64,000 nt of DNA from Botrytis cinerea B05.10 (taxonomy: Eukaryota; Ascomycota; Leotiomycetes; Helotiales; Sclerotiniaceae): positions 62,001 to 126,000 of the forward strand of contig NC_037312.1 in assembly GCF_000143535.2 (NCBI RefSeq), in the 5' to 3' direction. Shown in pieces: positions 46,984-57,931 of the stretch. The notes beneath the pieces were generated by a model. That model had not been told where the DNA came from. It saw only the letters and a list, made by a program, of their open reading frames with translations, and ran no database searches. The position numbers and the translations under genes are program-made. The stretch's first letter is position 1; every line of letters begins with the position of its first letter.

Positions 46984-48557
46984 ATGAAGTATAGTTTTGC
47001 ATTAACGGGCCTCGCCCTCTGCTTTGCAAGAACCCTCGCCTTCCCTTCCCGCATGTTTGATAATGCTCAATCCATGAGCGAAGAAGAGAAGCGTTCTCTT
47101 GAGAAGATCACTGCTCAAATTGAAGCTGGGATCGAGAAACGCGTATCGACTCCTCGCTCTTTCTCTGCATCCGGCCAATATGTATCCAACAAAGGCGATC
47201 ATGCCTTTGTTGCTCCAGGGCCCAATGATTTACGTGGTCCCTGCCCTGGTAAGGAACCCCTCGAATCGATCTCTTGGTCTGGAACAAAGATACTCGCTTC
47301 TTTGGCCTCTTGATACGTTTTTTTTTTCTCTCTTTCGATTTTTCGCCAGAAGCTAAAAGAACAAAACCGCGACCAACAATGGAAGGTTTCGAAACTGGCT
47401 TCATAGGTCAATGCTAATGCTCGTCTATGTAGGGTTAAATGCTATGGCCAATCACAACTATATTCCTCACAATGGGGTGGCGACAATTTCACAATTTGTT
47501 CAAGGAACCTATGACGGTGAGTCATATGTCGTCGTGATTATGAATGTCTCGTACTGATTTAAGAAATAGTGTTTGGCATGGGGGCTGATCTTGGAGCATT
47601 CCTCACTATATATGGTGCTGTCTTCGACGGGGATTTGCTAAGTTGGTCCATTGGAGGACCTCCATCTGCAGGCTTGCTGAGCTCAGTTGGACTTCTCGGT
47701 AAACCTCAAGGATTAATTGGATCACATAATAAATATGAGGCCGATGTATCACCTGCACGTCCGGATCTTTATCAATAGTAAGTTATACCACATCACAAGG
47801 TGGGGCGATAAATTTGTTAACGGTGGCTAGTAATAATAATTACAAAGTGATCATGTCTCAATTTGAAGAGATGTACGCTTTGCCGCTAGGTCCGAACGGT
47901 TACGATTTATCAGTTCTGACTCCTTTCCGAGCAACTCGTTTCCAACAATCCATTGACAATAATCCATACTTCTTCAACGGACCTTTTGCAGGAATAGCTG
48001 TACAGCCTGCAGCATACACTTTCATTTATCGATATATGGCCAACAAATCCTCTGAATATCCTGAGGGATACTTGAATGGCGATGTCTTGAAGTCATTTTA
48101 TGCTATTACCGGAGAACCAGGTAGCTTTGTGTGGACAGAAGGACATGAGAAAATCCCAGACAACTGGTACAAACGCGCTATTGGCGACGAATACGGCCTC
48201 GTACCTTTCGCACTCGACCTCAACATCGCAGCTCTTGAACACCCCGAGTTCCTTTCCGTTGGAGGAAATACCGGTACGGTAAACTCATTCACAGGCGTCG
48301 ATCTTAAGAATTTGACGGGCGGTGTATTTGATGTTACCACGTTGGCCGAGGGAAATAACGCGATTTGTTTTGCATTCCAAGCTGCCCAGCAGGCTGCTCC
48401 TGATATCCTTAAGGGTCTATTGTCTAATACTGCCTCTGCTTTGAGTCAGCTGAATGCAGCGGTTTCTGCAGCGTTGAGTGGGTTGAGTTGTCCTCAGCTG
48501 AAGAGTATTGATAGTTCGCTATTTGCGCAGTATCCTGGTGCAAAGGGGGCTTATTAG
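46984..48557 (+). CDS. Haem-thiolate peroxidase (chloroperoxidase/unspecific peroxygenase family)
   Basis: Secreted peroxygenase using hydrogen peroxide to oxidise organic substrates. Exons 46984-47248, 47433-47516, 47570-47777 and 47831-48557 give 427 residues, all joins in frame. Signal peptide MKYSFALTGLALCFARTLA. The proximal haem ligand is the Cys of GPCPGLNAMANHNYIPHNG, completed by the first intron join. The acid-base and metal motif appears as KYEADVSPARPD, matching the family ExD-x-S with EAD in place of EGD or EHD. The distal part has NNNYKVIMSQFEEMYALPLG and AGIAVQPAAYTFIYRYMANK. The C-terminal third is Ala/Ser-rich with one Cys (LSGLSCPQLKSI), which could pair within a dimer. Sequons for N-glycosylation are present. 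Confidence 0.92.
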
Positions 48558-48871
48558 TTATTATAGATGATTGATACGATCATGTGACGACGAATTTATG
48601 TGGATTTGATATGTGAATAGGAATGGTTCAGGCATTGGTCTTCTTTGTATATAGTTTTTATCTTGTCTATGAGCGAATCAAGAATCATCTTCAACGTTAT
48701 GGTAAATGTCTGGTTTGCAGTTGACATGTGAATCTGACCACCCACTAGTCTGAGATGGGCTTTAGAGTAAATAAGCATGCTGACAGTGCTTGCCAGCTTG
48801 GCGTTATCCTTATTCAGAAACTCGCCTGAAGTCTCTTTAATTTCTTTCCTTGACCACTGTTTTTCGTCACA
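48558..48871. other. Intergenic, nothing recognised
   Basis: 3' flank of the peroxygenase gene and leader of the HET gene. No feature seen. Confidence 0.4.
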
Positions 48872-51117
48872 ATGCCATATTATTCCCTAGCCAAAAATTC
48901 CGTAGGCGAAAGCTTGAAGTTTCCGATATGTGCGGATTGTGAGGACACCATCAACGTCGCAATACCAAAGTCAAAGGATTTCCCCGGGTTTCGACGATAC
49001 GCTTCTTCTGAGTCGTATAGCGCCATCGAGTACTCTGCTAGGCAAGGTTGCGCAGTGTGTAGACTCGTACGTGCAATATTTCCAAGTCCCAGATATTCAG
49101 CAATGAATGATAACAGCCTAGGGGCCGGCGCATTGTCAAATGTACAGAAACCCCTAGGGCCAGGAAATCAATATGCAGAGATCACCATTCTTCGGCCCGA
49201 ACTAGGTAGGTTCAAAACACCCTTTTTTCGTTTTGAGCAAGCATTTGAATATGAGGGAGGTACACACTATAGAGAAAAGTAGCATGCAAGAATGCGGTCC
49301 CAAACCAATGCAAACTTTGTTGTATGGGAAGAAGTTTAAGTTATCAGTGTCTTGACTTTGACTGATATTCAGGAAGCTGGTATCCGTGGTTCAAATGTAC
49401 CCATTCAAAGTCGTCATATCACTAAGTGATCTGGTTCTACCGCAAGTATCACGCTGGCAGATAAATGGGTTCAAAATTGCATAAAAGATGCAGCCATTCA
49501 ACAGATTTAGCTTCGAGCTTGCCATCACGATTGCTCAAAATTAATTTCTCAAAAATGAAACATCGTTACTACATTCGTCTTTGCAATAAAAACATACCGC
49601 CAAATTCCAAATATGCAACACTAAGTCATGTATGGGGAAACGTCAATTTTGTTAAACTGCTCAAAAGCAACCTCGCGTCTTTCAAAGAAGACATACCAAT
49701 GTCCAGCCTGTCCAAAACCTTTCAGGATGCAATTAAACTGGCCCTGAGATTCGGATTCCATTACCTATGGATCGATTCCTTATGCATTATTCAAGATAAT
49801 GGCGACGATTGGTTAAAAGAGTCTGCTCTTATGGCCAGTATCTATGGTGGTTCTAGTCTTAACATCTCCGCCACTGGAGCACAAAATGGTAACGAAGGGT
49901 TGTTCTTCGAGAGGGATTTGAATTCGATTCGGACCGTAAATCTAATGACGCAAGTGGAAGGCCAGAAGAACTGCTCTGGGCTCAATGACTCAAATGGAGA
50001 CAATTCAAGGCTTGCGTGGGTTTGTGTAGATGGATCTATGTATGGGCGAGCATGTCGTGAGTCACCATTGTATCAAAGAGCGTGGACCTTTCAAGAACGT
50101 TTCTTAAGCCCTCGCACTCTACATTTGGGAAACCCCCAGATTATATTTGAATGCCATACACGCATACACTATGAAACATTTCCAGAGACTAGGACAACTA
50201 ATTTTGAAGAGAGAGGCACTGTGGAATCCCAATATCACACTTTTCGTCGTGCTTGGTCAATCATAGTTGGAAACTATTCGAAAAGCCGACTGACAATAAG
50301 CAGTGACAAGCTTATAGCATTGTCCGGCGTTGCTAAACATTTTGCCAACAAATATAATGTTGAATATCTCGCAGGAATATGGAGGGAGCATTTGCCCCTC
50401 GCTCTATTATGGTCAGTAGACGATAAGAATGGAACTGGGTCACTTCCACTTCGGGGACCAAGTTGGTCTTGGGCAAGTAGGAATGGATCTATAAGATACG
50501 ATAGGTTATACTCTTTTGTCACAACGCCTTATGATGACCGCCCGAGCCCTTGGGAGGCAAATGATTTTAAGATTCTAGATGTTCAGGTTCGGACTACACC
50601 TGATTTATACGGCCATTGCCTGTGTGGAACAATGCGTATCGAATGTGTCAGTCTACTGGATGGAACCGAAACTTCTGGCGGGTTGTATCCAAATAGAACC
50701 AGCAAGACCGTGCATATCGGAGAGGGATCATTCAGTATCAATTATTATTTTGATGACTGGAGAGATCACCATAAAATATATCTACTAAAGATATTCTCAA
50801 GGAAAATGATGGGAAATTCGAAACTTTCTTATCAAAGGAGCCGAAACGCTCAATGGGGAGCTCTATCTCTTTTACCTCAAATATCTGGTGTACATAACTG
50901 TGAAGAGGGGCTAATAATAGCTCCAGTCGCCAGGAAGAAGGGGATCTTCACACGCGTAGGGGTATATCAAACTCCAGGCTATAGTGGAACTTTGCAAGAC
51001 TTCGAGAACATGAGAAATAAGGGTAGGCTTTCACTTGAGAATGAGCTATCATTATATCAAGAAGTATCAGGGGTCAATAAAGCAGGAGATCAAATGTATA
51101 TTATCACTCTTATCTAA
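48872..51117 (+). CDS. HET-domain (heterokaryon incompatibility) protein, N-terminal part apparently broken
   Basis: HET proteins trigger cell death on fusion of unlike hyphae. An N-terminal ORF from ATG 48872 (CADCEDTINVAIPK, ARQGCAVCRLVRAIFPS) has the usual zinc-like Cys pairs. Its frame then meets TAG and TAA, then TGA at 49427, before reading LADKWVQNCI at 49454-49483. The family pattern W-x-x-x-C continues as KRCSHSTDLASSLPSRLLKI, but one frame over, so one A seems missing in the run 49483-49486. From 49465 the HET domain is intact for 550 codons: YATLSHVWGNVNF, LWIDSLCIIQDNGDDW, SALMASIYGGSSLNISATGA and YQRAWTFQERFLSPRTLHL. Either an intron of about 110-200 nt removes the breaks, translation starts at 49465, or this is a recent pseudogene. 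Confidence 0.75.
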
Positions 51118-52202
51118 CGAGATCAAACTATCTTCACCGCAAATCACAAATTCCTTTTGCCAGATGCGGTTCAAGGTTCCTGACTTTGTGACAAGAAGTT
51201 GGCCGCTTCTCTCTTCAAATAAAATTCCGGTGGTCTAACAGCCAAGTCTTCAATTGAAAGCCAAGAACCAATGCCTTGTGATTCATGTAGATGAGGTGAG
51301 AGCATCCTCTCACTTCTAGATCACATTGTGCTGGAAATATCGGCGCCAAGTTCCGAGTACAGCTTCAAACCTTCAAGATCCGATAAAACATCCCACCCCA
51401 GAATTATAATTCTCGAGATGATTAATGTCATTCCAATTCAAGTCTTAAGCACTTGCTCGAAACTCCAAGAGGGGATACACGAAAACAATGAGGAACGTGA
51501 TGTTATAAACTCAACACGAATGCTGACACCAAGCATCCTTTCCTCCTCACCCACGATGCGTAAAAAGACATAAGCGCCAAGTTCCAAGAACTCACTCGAA
51601 ACACCACGACCAGACGGCCTTTCAAAGCAAAAAAGTAAAAGCTATCATCACATTTTCATCTCATCAACACAAATACCATCTTGGCAACCCCTAACACCAA
51701 ACATCCGTGCATACCCCTTCATTTCCCAATTCAACCGAATTTGGAAATCTTGTTCTTCCTTATCCACTTGTGTACTCTTTATGTACAAACAATGTAAAGA
51801 ACCAATCGTTTTGTAGGCTTCTGATTGGACCAGCAGGAGATATATTCTTATTATGGAAATAGGTAACGGGAAGGGAGAGGGGCTTTGGCGATTTGCCATG
51901 CTTTTGTGGGGCAGACGTTTGCTGGGTTTGGGAGATTGTTTTTCTTGGTGGTGATTTTTTTGGGTTCAGGTTAATAATGGAATGAAATGTGTAGAGTCGA
52001 TGATGAGATATATATCTTGCGATCCCGCCCGCTACTATTCGTAGACTGCCGGCGCTATTTGTTTCCTGATACCCAAAGTTTATTGCTCATTATCAGACTT
52101 TCTCCTGGATATTTGCATTTATCTCCACGATATCAATAATCACCCCATCCTCTTCGCCAAAACAAAACAAAACAAAACAAAAAAGCATTATCATCACTCA
52201 AA
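51118..52202. other. Intergenic with CAAAA tandem repeat
   Basis: Mostly non-coding. An ATG-started minus-strand frame 51899-51648 (83 residues, QDFQIRLNWEMKGYARMFG) is a weak gene candidate. A run of CAAAA units at about 52158-52181 lies just before the next start codon. A TATATAT box is at 52009-52015. Confidence 0.35.
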
Positions 52203-52577
52203 ATGCAACTCAAAACTACTCTCACGCTTCTATCTCTCCTCAGCCCAATCCTCGCCCTCGACTACATATCAACATATAACCTCGGCGCTGCTCGTTGGGA
52301 CGCAACCCTGACCGACACACCCAACAACATTACTTGCACGGTCACTTACGACAATATTGCTTCCCTCCTCATCGCAGATTCAGATGGATATCTCAGTAGT
52401 GCGGTTGCGATTGTGATGCCATGTAGTAATCTAAATGCAGTTGCCACAACCGTTGTTGGGAAAGAGAGTTCGAGTGTCAGCTATACGGTGCCCGGGGGAG
52501 AGAAGAAAGATTTTGTGGTAGCAAGTCGGACTGTGTTAGATGATGGAGAGGTGATTATGATGTCTTATGGAGCATGA
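52203..52577 (+). CDS. Small secreted protein, unknown function
   Basis: Single exon, 124 residues. Clear signal peptide (MQLKTTLTLLSLLSPILA, cut near ALDY). The mature chain has two cysteines about 45 residues apart (NITCTVTYDN and VMPCSNLNA), one sequon (NIT) and a beta-rich composition (TYNLGAARWDATLTDTP, SSVSYTVPGGEKKDFVVASR). No membrane segment or GPI signal. It could be an effector-like or cell-wall associated protein; the family is not recognised. The ATG context CAAAATGC and the A/C-rich leader are typical. Confidence 0.65.
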   Translation: MQLKTTLTLLSLLSPILALDYISTYNLGAARWDATLTDTPNNITCTVTYDNIASLLIADSDGYLSSAVAIVMPCSNLNAVATTVVGKESSSVSYTVPGGEKKDFVVASRTVLDDGEVIMMSYGA

Positions 52578-53557
52578 AGCGGAAGCGATGAGAATTTGGT
52601 GGAAGCGAAAAGGAGATGAAGAAAGGAGGAGGAGATGGAGATAGAGGAGACAAAAGGGGCTAATGGAGTTGCGGAAAGAGTAAATGAAGAACGATATGGG
52701 GTCAGATGGAGAAACTGTAGAGGATGTGGTAATGGCAGACATAGAAGGAAAGATATGTACGAAATCACGATCGAGAAGAGAAGTATTTAATATGTCTTAT
52801 AGCAGCTGCGAGAGACAGTAGCTATAGACAGCGAATGAGCAAACAGTCAGATACCCAGATCTAACGAGCTATGGAAATTCAATTTCTGTGCGAGTAACCT
52901 TACATACATACATCTCTTGTGCATTCCCGTGCAGTCGGTACTCAGAGCTTACTTTCATCTCAATATGTCTAATACCACTGTTCCGTTCAACACCCACGTG
53001 ATAATCACAAGGATATCTTGTCCGTTCCCTCCCTGTCTCTTTTTCAATATTTTCCAATATGATTTTCACCGAAAACATCTTTTGCCAATAAGGAATCATA
53101 TGCGATATGAAATTGTTTCAAGTTTCGAGAGTCTAGCGCATATGGTGAACTGTGCAATCCTCGCCGTGCCATACAGGCGGCTAGCTTATCCAGCGGGATC
53201 CACCTCTGTGTGAGTCCCATTCTGGAAAAGATATTCATTTCCGCTGGGAATACTTGGCGTTGTGAAGCTTACGAGTTCGGCGAGAGTGCTGTGGTTGATT
53301 ATTTACACATTTGGTAGAATTTTAATTGTTTGTTATTGAATCTGAAGCAAAGCATAGAATCATAGCAACCCCCGTGATAGTAGTCCCAGTAGATTTTCTT
53401 TAGTATTATCTTCTTAATTAAGGAATCATTGTTATACTCGACACCAGACAATGGTATCCCCATTCGATCTCTTTCCACCCAGACCTTGAAAATCTCGACC
53501 CAGCGTATATATCCAGCCATAGAAATTACCCGCACCACCTCAAACCAGAATTCTACT
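52578..53557. other. Intergenic, nothing recognised
   Basis: Purine-rich strand at 52578-52700 (GGAGGAGGAGATGG-like). No supported gene. Confidence 0.4.
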
Positions 53558-54397
53558 TCATTCGCAAGCTCTTACATACTTCAATCCCGGCAACTCTCTA
53601 CTTTGCCATCCCTCTCCTCTCCTAATCCTTCCATCGCCCCTTCCGGACCCATCACCACAAATCCACGCACCACTTATACCACCTTCTTGCCACCCAAAAC
53701 AACTTAAAAGCTGATGCTTGCGTAGGCTTTCCTTGTCGCCCGATAATAATGTATGTCCCGGTACAATATCTCGGCGCCCAGAAGCCTCTTCGAGTTTTTC
53801 GCGTGTATATAAAGCTATTAGGTGATGAGGCAGTGAAGGCGGCGCGTCTTTGTGACCTGGGGTGAGTCTCATGAGTTCTGTATACCAACGTGTACTATGT
53901 TCTTCTAGTTCTGCATGACTTGGCAATCCTATATACAACGTTTCTAAATTCCCGAAATATCTCAACTCGAAGATTGGACAGGTGAAGGAATCACTTGCTC
54001 TTAGGGTTAGGTATGTTTGTGTGATCATTATATGCCGTATGAGATGAGTTGGAAGATCTGGATCCAATGCAGTCGTATCAAGCGAGTCATGGTCATAGTG
54101 GCGCTCGCAGTGAGGATGATAGTGTAGGATGTCAACGGCGTGATGGAAATATATAGCGCCCCGTTTGTTTAGCATGGAGGGATTGAGGATCGAATAACAC
54201 TTCAGAGCAACTTCACGAGAAGCTCGACATGTTTGGGTAAGTGGTGGTGGTTGAGATTGATATCTGTATGTATGGAATTCTGGAGCGAAATCGACTTTGA
54301 CAATACGGGGTACAACGCTGTCTGGCTGAAGAGAAATAGAGAATATTTTGAGTTGAAGTTCGACTGGGAGTTGTCTGAACTGTGGGAATGATGACAT
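53558..54397 (-). CDS. 2EXR-domain protein (F-box-like)
   Basis: ATG at 54397 gives a single-exon protein of 279 residues. The frame is open further upstream to 54580 but without an ATG. Residues 3-35 (FPQFRQLPVELQLKIFSISL then VVPRIVKV) match the fungal 2EXR domain, an F-box-like motif found in large families of unknown function in Pezizomycotina. A second conserved piece follows (LTQTCRASREVALKCYSIL, then GAIYFHHAVDILHY). The middle has LRYFGNLETLYIGLPSHAEL, as in the family. The C-terminus is Gly/Arg-rich. No signal peptide. It may bind a ubiquitin-ligase scaffold, which is inference. Confidence 0.75.
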   Translation of the reverse strand: MSSFPQFRQLPVELQLKIFSISLQPDSVVPRIVKVDFAPEFHTYRYQSQPPPLTQTCRASREVALKCYSILNPSMLNKRGAIYFHHAVDILHYHPHCERHYDHDSLDTTALDPDLPTHLIRHIMITQTYLTLRASDSFTCPIFELRYFGNLETLYIGLPSHAELEEHSTRWYTELMRLTPGHKDAPPSLPHHLIALYTREKLEEASGRRDIVPGHTLLSGDKESLRKHQLLSCFGWQEGGISGAWICGDGSGRGDGRIRRGEGWQSRELPGLKYVRACE

Positions 54398-56468
54398 TCT
54401 GGCGTGTTTCACGTGAGATAGAAGAAGATTCTGATACGACACTGGGGTTCCTGTTGGGTATATATGTTCGTTTGAAGGAGCCGAAAGTAAGCTATCCACT
54501 GAGAATATTTTCGAATTTGTGAACTGTTTGGCAAGTATCACGTTGGATGTTAACAGCAGAATTAGGCAGTAAATATGCAACTCCTGGTTGTACGCGGATT
54601 TTTAGCCACGAGTGAATGTATCGAATTTTAAAAATGAATTTCCTATGGTTGGAGCAGCGGTGAATTCGAGGAAATAGTCCGGTCTATTGCTAGTTCGCGT
54701 GTTGGCAAAAGTGAGACAGAAACTGATTGACACCACTGTGTTTGGAAGAGGTCTAAAATTTCACAATTTAGTAAAAGCTTCGTACCGTCAACGAACACGA
54801 ACAACTGCTTGCATGTATGAGGCGACAGAGTGAATGGTCATGGTTAGATTATACGGTCAAAAGCCCGACCCAGGATTGAAATACAGCAATCTGGAACGAA
54901 AACTATATTGCTCATCAACCTAAATCTTCAGGCTTCTGGATCGGTCGCAATACATGATGAATATTGATGATATCGAGGTGTGTTAGGTGTGTTGGGCATT
55001 TCGCATGATTTGAAAGATTTCAATGTCTCTTCCGAAGTTGGACACCGAAGGATTTGAATTTGGGCTTCTTGAGGAGAGATGAGATGATATTCAAGGTTCG
55101 TTATGTTCCTCATAGTCACTGACTCGACGGAATTTGACTGATGTTGAACAAACCAAACAAGAACGACCACCTGATAACGCGCTGGCTGATGATCCCTCCC
55201 GACGATCCCTCTAGTTTTACTCGGTCTCTAACAGGCACGTAACTTTACATGACCACGATTTTTGTTATTGATGGTGTACGACCTCATATACGGGCTCGAG
55301 TGCGTACATCATCCCAAGCTTCAGCCGCAGGTAGTGTGGCACGGAAGCTACGTGCATGTACCCAAAAGCAAAGAGCGGGGCAGGGTAGGATTTTCACCTG
55401 AAGCATGCATTTGGAGGCTCTCAGTTTTTGTTGTGAAGAAAGAAATGGCAACTCACCATAAAACTAACTTTGTCGTGAGAATTGATGAATGTTGTTGTTG
55501 TTGTTCTTGTTGGAAACAAAGGAGATGGGAAAAGCAAGAAGTATTGAGGTATCAAATAGCCAAAACCTAAAAGGAGACCAACTAAAACCCTACTACGGTG
55601 CAGCTTAGACCAACAATAATGGCTTTAAAGCAGACATTAGTGGAGTAGCAGTGGGGAATCACTAGAATACCAACTAGAATATCAACCATTGACGCCAGTA
55701 GCCAGAGATAGCATAGCGATGGCAATGATATGGAATAGCTCCTGCCACGGCTGTGCAGCACAAGAATAAGGTTCGATGGCCATGGCTGGCGCGAATGGCC
55801 ATCATATATCATCTGATTGTCATTATCGAACCCTAATCATCCTTATTCCTTTACGTGAACAACACGTGGTGTGAGTGCAGACGCCATCGTTTGTTTGATA
55901 GTGTTTGCGTAACAATACTACTGCTGCAGTCAGACTCGATCGATTCTCGCCAAGAAGCGAAATCGGTGGACGAAGGTAGCTAATGATGAAAAGCCGGAAT
56001 TTGATCTGATGTGCCGATACAGCGGCCTCTACACCCAAATTGCTCACGAGGAACTCTATGATGAAGAAAGGCGCCACGATGAAGATAGGCATCACGATAA
56101 CTTCTAGACGGGCGCTTAAAGATGGGCTACATCGACCTTTATATTGTTGTACTTGGCCCTAAATGCTGACTGCGGACCACAGATCTTGGCTATCCACCTT
56201 TGGAATAAACGACAAGCGCCTTTTACAGGTTGTCGTCTGTTTCAATTGACATCACTGGCCCTTGAACTCTGTAATCGGCATGGAGGCCAATTCAATTTAC
56301 GTGAAGACCCACCTACTTTTAGTATTGGCTCGTATTCCGACCTACATAACGAATGTGTACAAAGGTAGAAATAAGTGAAGGAACTCCATCCGTATACTCT
56401 ATCACATAACCCTTTTCTCTGATATTCTCATTTGAAAAAGTTTACTGACATTACCTGTTGATTTTAAT
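54398..56468. other. 2 kb intergenic with weak small frames
   Basis: Two minus-strand ATG frames are open but unconvincing: 55110-54928 (60 residues, MRNITNLEYHLISPQEAQIQ) and about 56092-55823 (89 residues, hydrophobic start MPIFIVAPFFIIEFLVSN). Other stretches show nothing. A GTT microsatellite lies at 55490-55504. Confidence 0.35.
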
Positions 56469-57368
56469 ATGGGCTTTAACATTTGGTCAGAAAAGCCAAG
56501 CGGAAGCTTGCCACAGTACTCACGTTTGCCACAGCGAGAGCAAGCTGATACCCACCCTCATTCAGCATCTAGAGAAACTCCAACTCCATCAAACGTGTTC
56601 CCATATATTCGTTTCATTCTATACTCAATAACGGGCGTCGCATTCATCACATCTTTTCTTTGGGCCGGCCCCACCGCTCTTCGTGAATACCTCAATGCCC
56701 CATCCTCCTCCGCTGCTCTACCAACCATCACAAATTCCTCGACTCCAACGATTAACCTCGTAATCGCCTCCTTCACATCGAAAAGCGATTCATCAGGATG
56801 GACAAAAGGCTTGAAGAAAGACAACCTAGCAATTATCCAACACACTTCTCCGGCGTCCACACACAAAGGTTCTGAAGCCCTCATCTATTTGAAATACCTC
56901 CACCAATATTACGATAATCTACCTTCTGTTTCCATCTTCCTCAACAAATGGGAAGCGACAGAGCTTAGCTGCCCAATCTCCGAAACGGATCTGATCAATC
57001 GTCTTGACCTCGCTACTGTTCAATCTCGGGGCTTCCTCCCCTTCTGTTTCCAGGATGCATCAAGCATGGGAACCAATGATTCCGTCATCTCATTGTTTCA
57101 AAAGAGCTTTCCAGACAAGGAAGTACCCAACAAGTTTTCAGCTCCGTGTAATGAATTCGCGATTTCGAAGGACGCAATCCGTTCAGTACCAAGGCAACAA
57201 TACCTGCATCTTGCTAATATGTTAAGACCAACATGTGCAGAATCTGACGCGGGGAAAGAGTGGGACGTTATGTGGCCGTACCTCTTCCTACAAGATGATA
57301 CAAATGAAGTTGCTGCTTCAGAAGCCTTATGTCAAGGCTGGGGAATTTGCTTAGGTTCGGAGGATTAG
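56469..57368 (+). CDS. DUF3431 type II membrane protein
   Basis: Single exon, 299 residues. A cytosolic N-terminus of about 45 residues, rich in Ser and Pro, precedes one membrane anchor (PYIRFILYSITGVAFITSFL, about 46-66). The lumenal part matches DUF3431: TINLVIASFTSKSDSSGW, LAIIQHTSPASTHKGSEALI, YLKYLHQYYDNLPSVSIFL, GFLPFCFQDAS, CNEFAISKDAIRSVPRQQYL. The family has a glycosyltransferase-like fold and is thought to act in the secretory pathway. The usual G-x-E-A signature is present as KGSEAL. A W-C-rich C-terminus (CQGWGICLGSED) ends it. Function is unknown. Confidence 0.85.
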   Translation: MGFNIWSEKPSGSLPQYSRLPQREQADTHPHSASRETPTPSNVFPYIRFILYSITGVAFITSFLWAGPTALREYLNAPSSSAALPTITNSSTPTINLVIASFTSKSDSSGWTKGLKKDNLAIIQHTSPASTHKGSEALIYLKYLHQYYDNLPSVSIFLNKWEATELSCPISETDLINRLDLATVQSRGFLPFCFQDASSMGTNDSVISLFQKSFPDKEVPNKFSAPCNEFAISKDAIRSVPRQQYLHLANMLRPTCAESDAGKEWDVMWPYLFLQDDTNEVAASEALCQGWGICLGSED

Positions 57369-57931
57369 AAACGCTTCAACGGACTGTGCTACAAGATGGA
57401 AATAGAGTAAGGCAAAAATTGAAATTAGTTATTTAGTCACCTTGACGTCTTTCTCTAGCGGAAACTAATCTCTTGTTTGATTATTAATTAGGAATTCATA
57501 AGTATATACATAATTTTCGTCGTTATTGTTACCCCCATCATTACTTTTGCGAGAAGATTGTGACAACCCTTCAAGACTCTTCCTGTTTTTTCCAAGTTGG
57601 AGAATTTAGAAGCAGTAGAGCTCAATTTTTACCGGACTGGTTAAGAGCCGCTTACAGTAGACGCACAAGAGAAATTCGTCCGCAATGTTGTTGATAAATC
57701 CTTGACATAGGCGATAGTAGTCGCCAACAAATCCGGGGACAACCGCAGAGCGCCAGATCTGCATTGCTAGTTGCAGACAAACTGTACTTCGAGCTGTGTG
57801 GCCTAAAAATTCTCTTTAATGCCGCGGATGCGCAACATTGCAGTATCTCTAGAGATCTCCAGTGTGGTATTTTGGGACTAGCAGTGATGGCACCGCTGTC
57901 TTCGATTTAAGACGTCACTGTCTCCAGATGT
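57369..57931. other. Convergent 3' intergenic region
   Basis: 560 bp between two convergent stop codons. No feature recognised. Confidence 0.4.

Noticed and set aside
54398..54580. Upstream extension of the 2EXR gene with a hydrophobic, signal-like start
   Set aside because: No ATG in frame upstream of 54397; the apparent start codon at 54580 is TTG, and family members begin close to the 2EXR motif.
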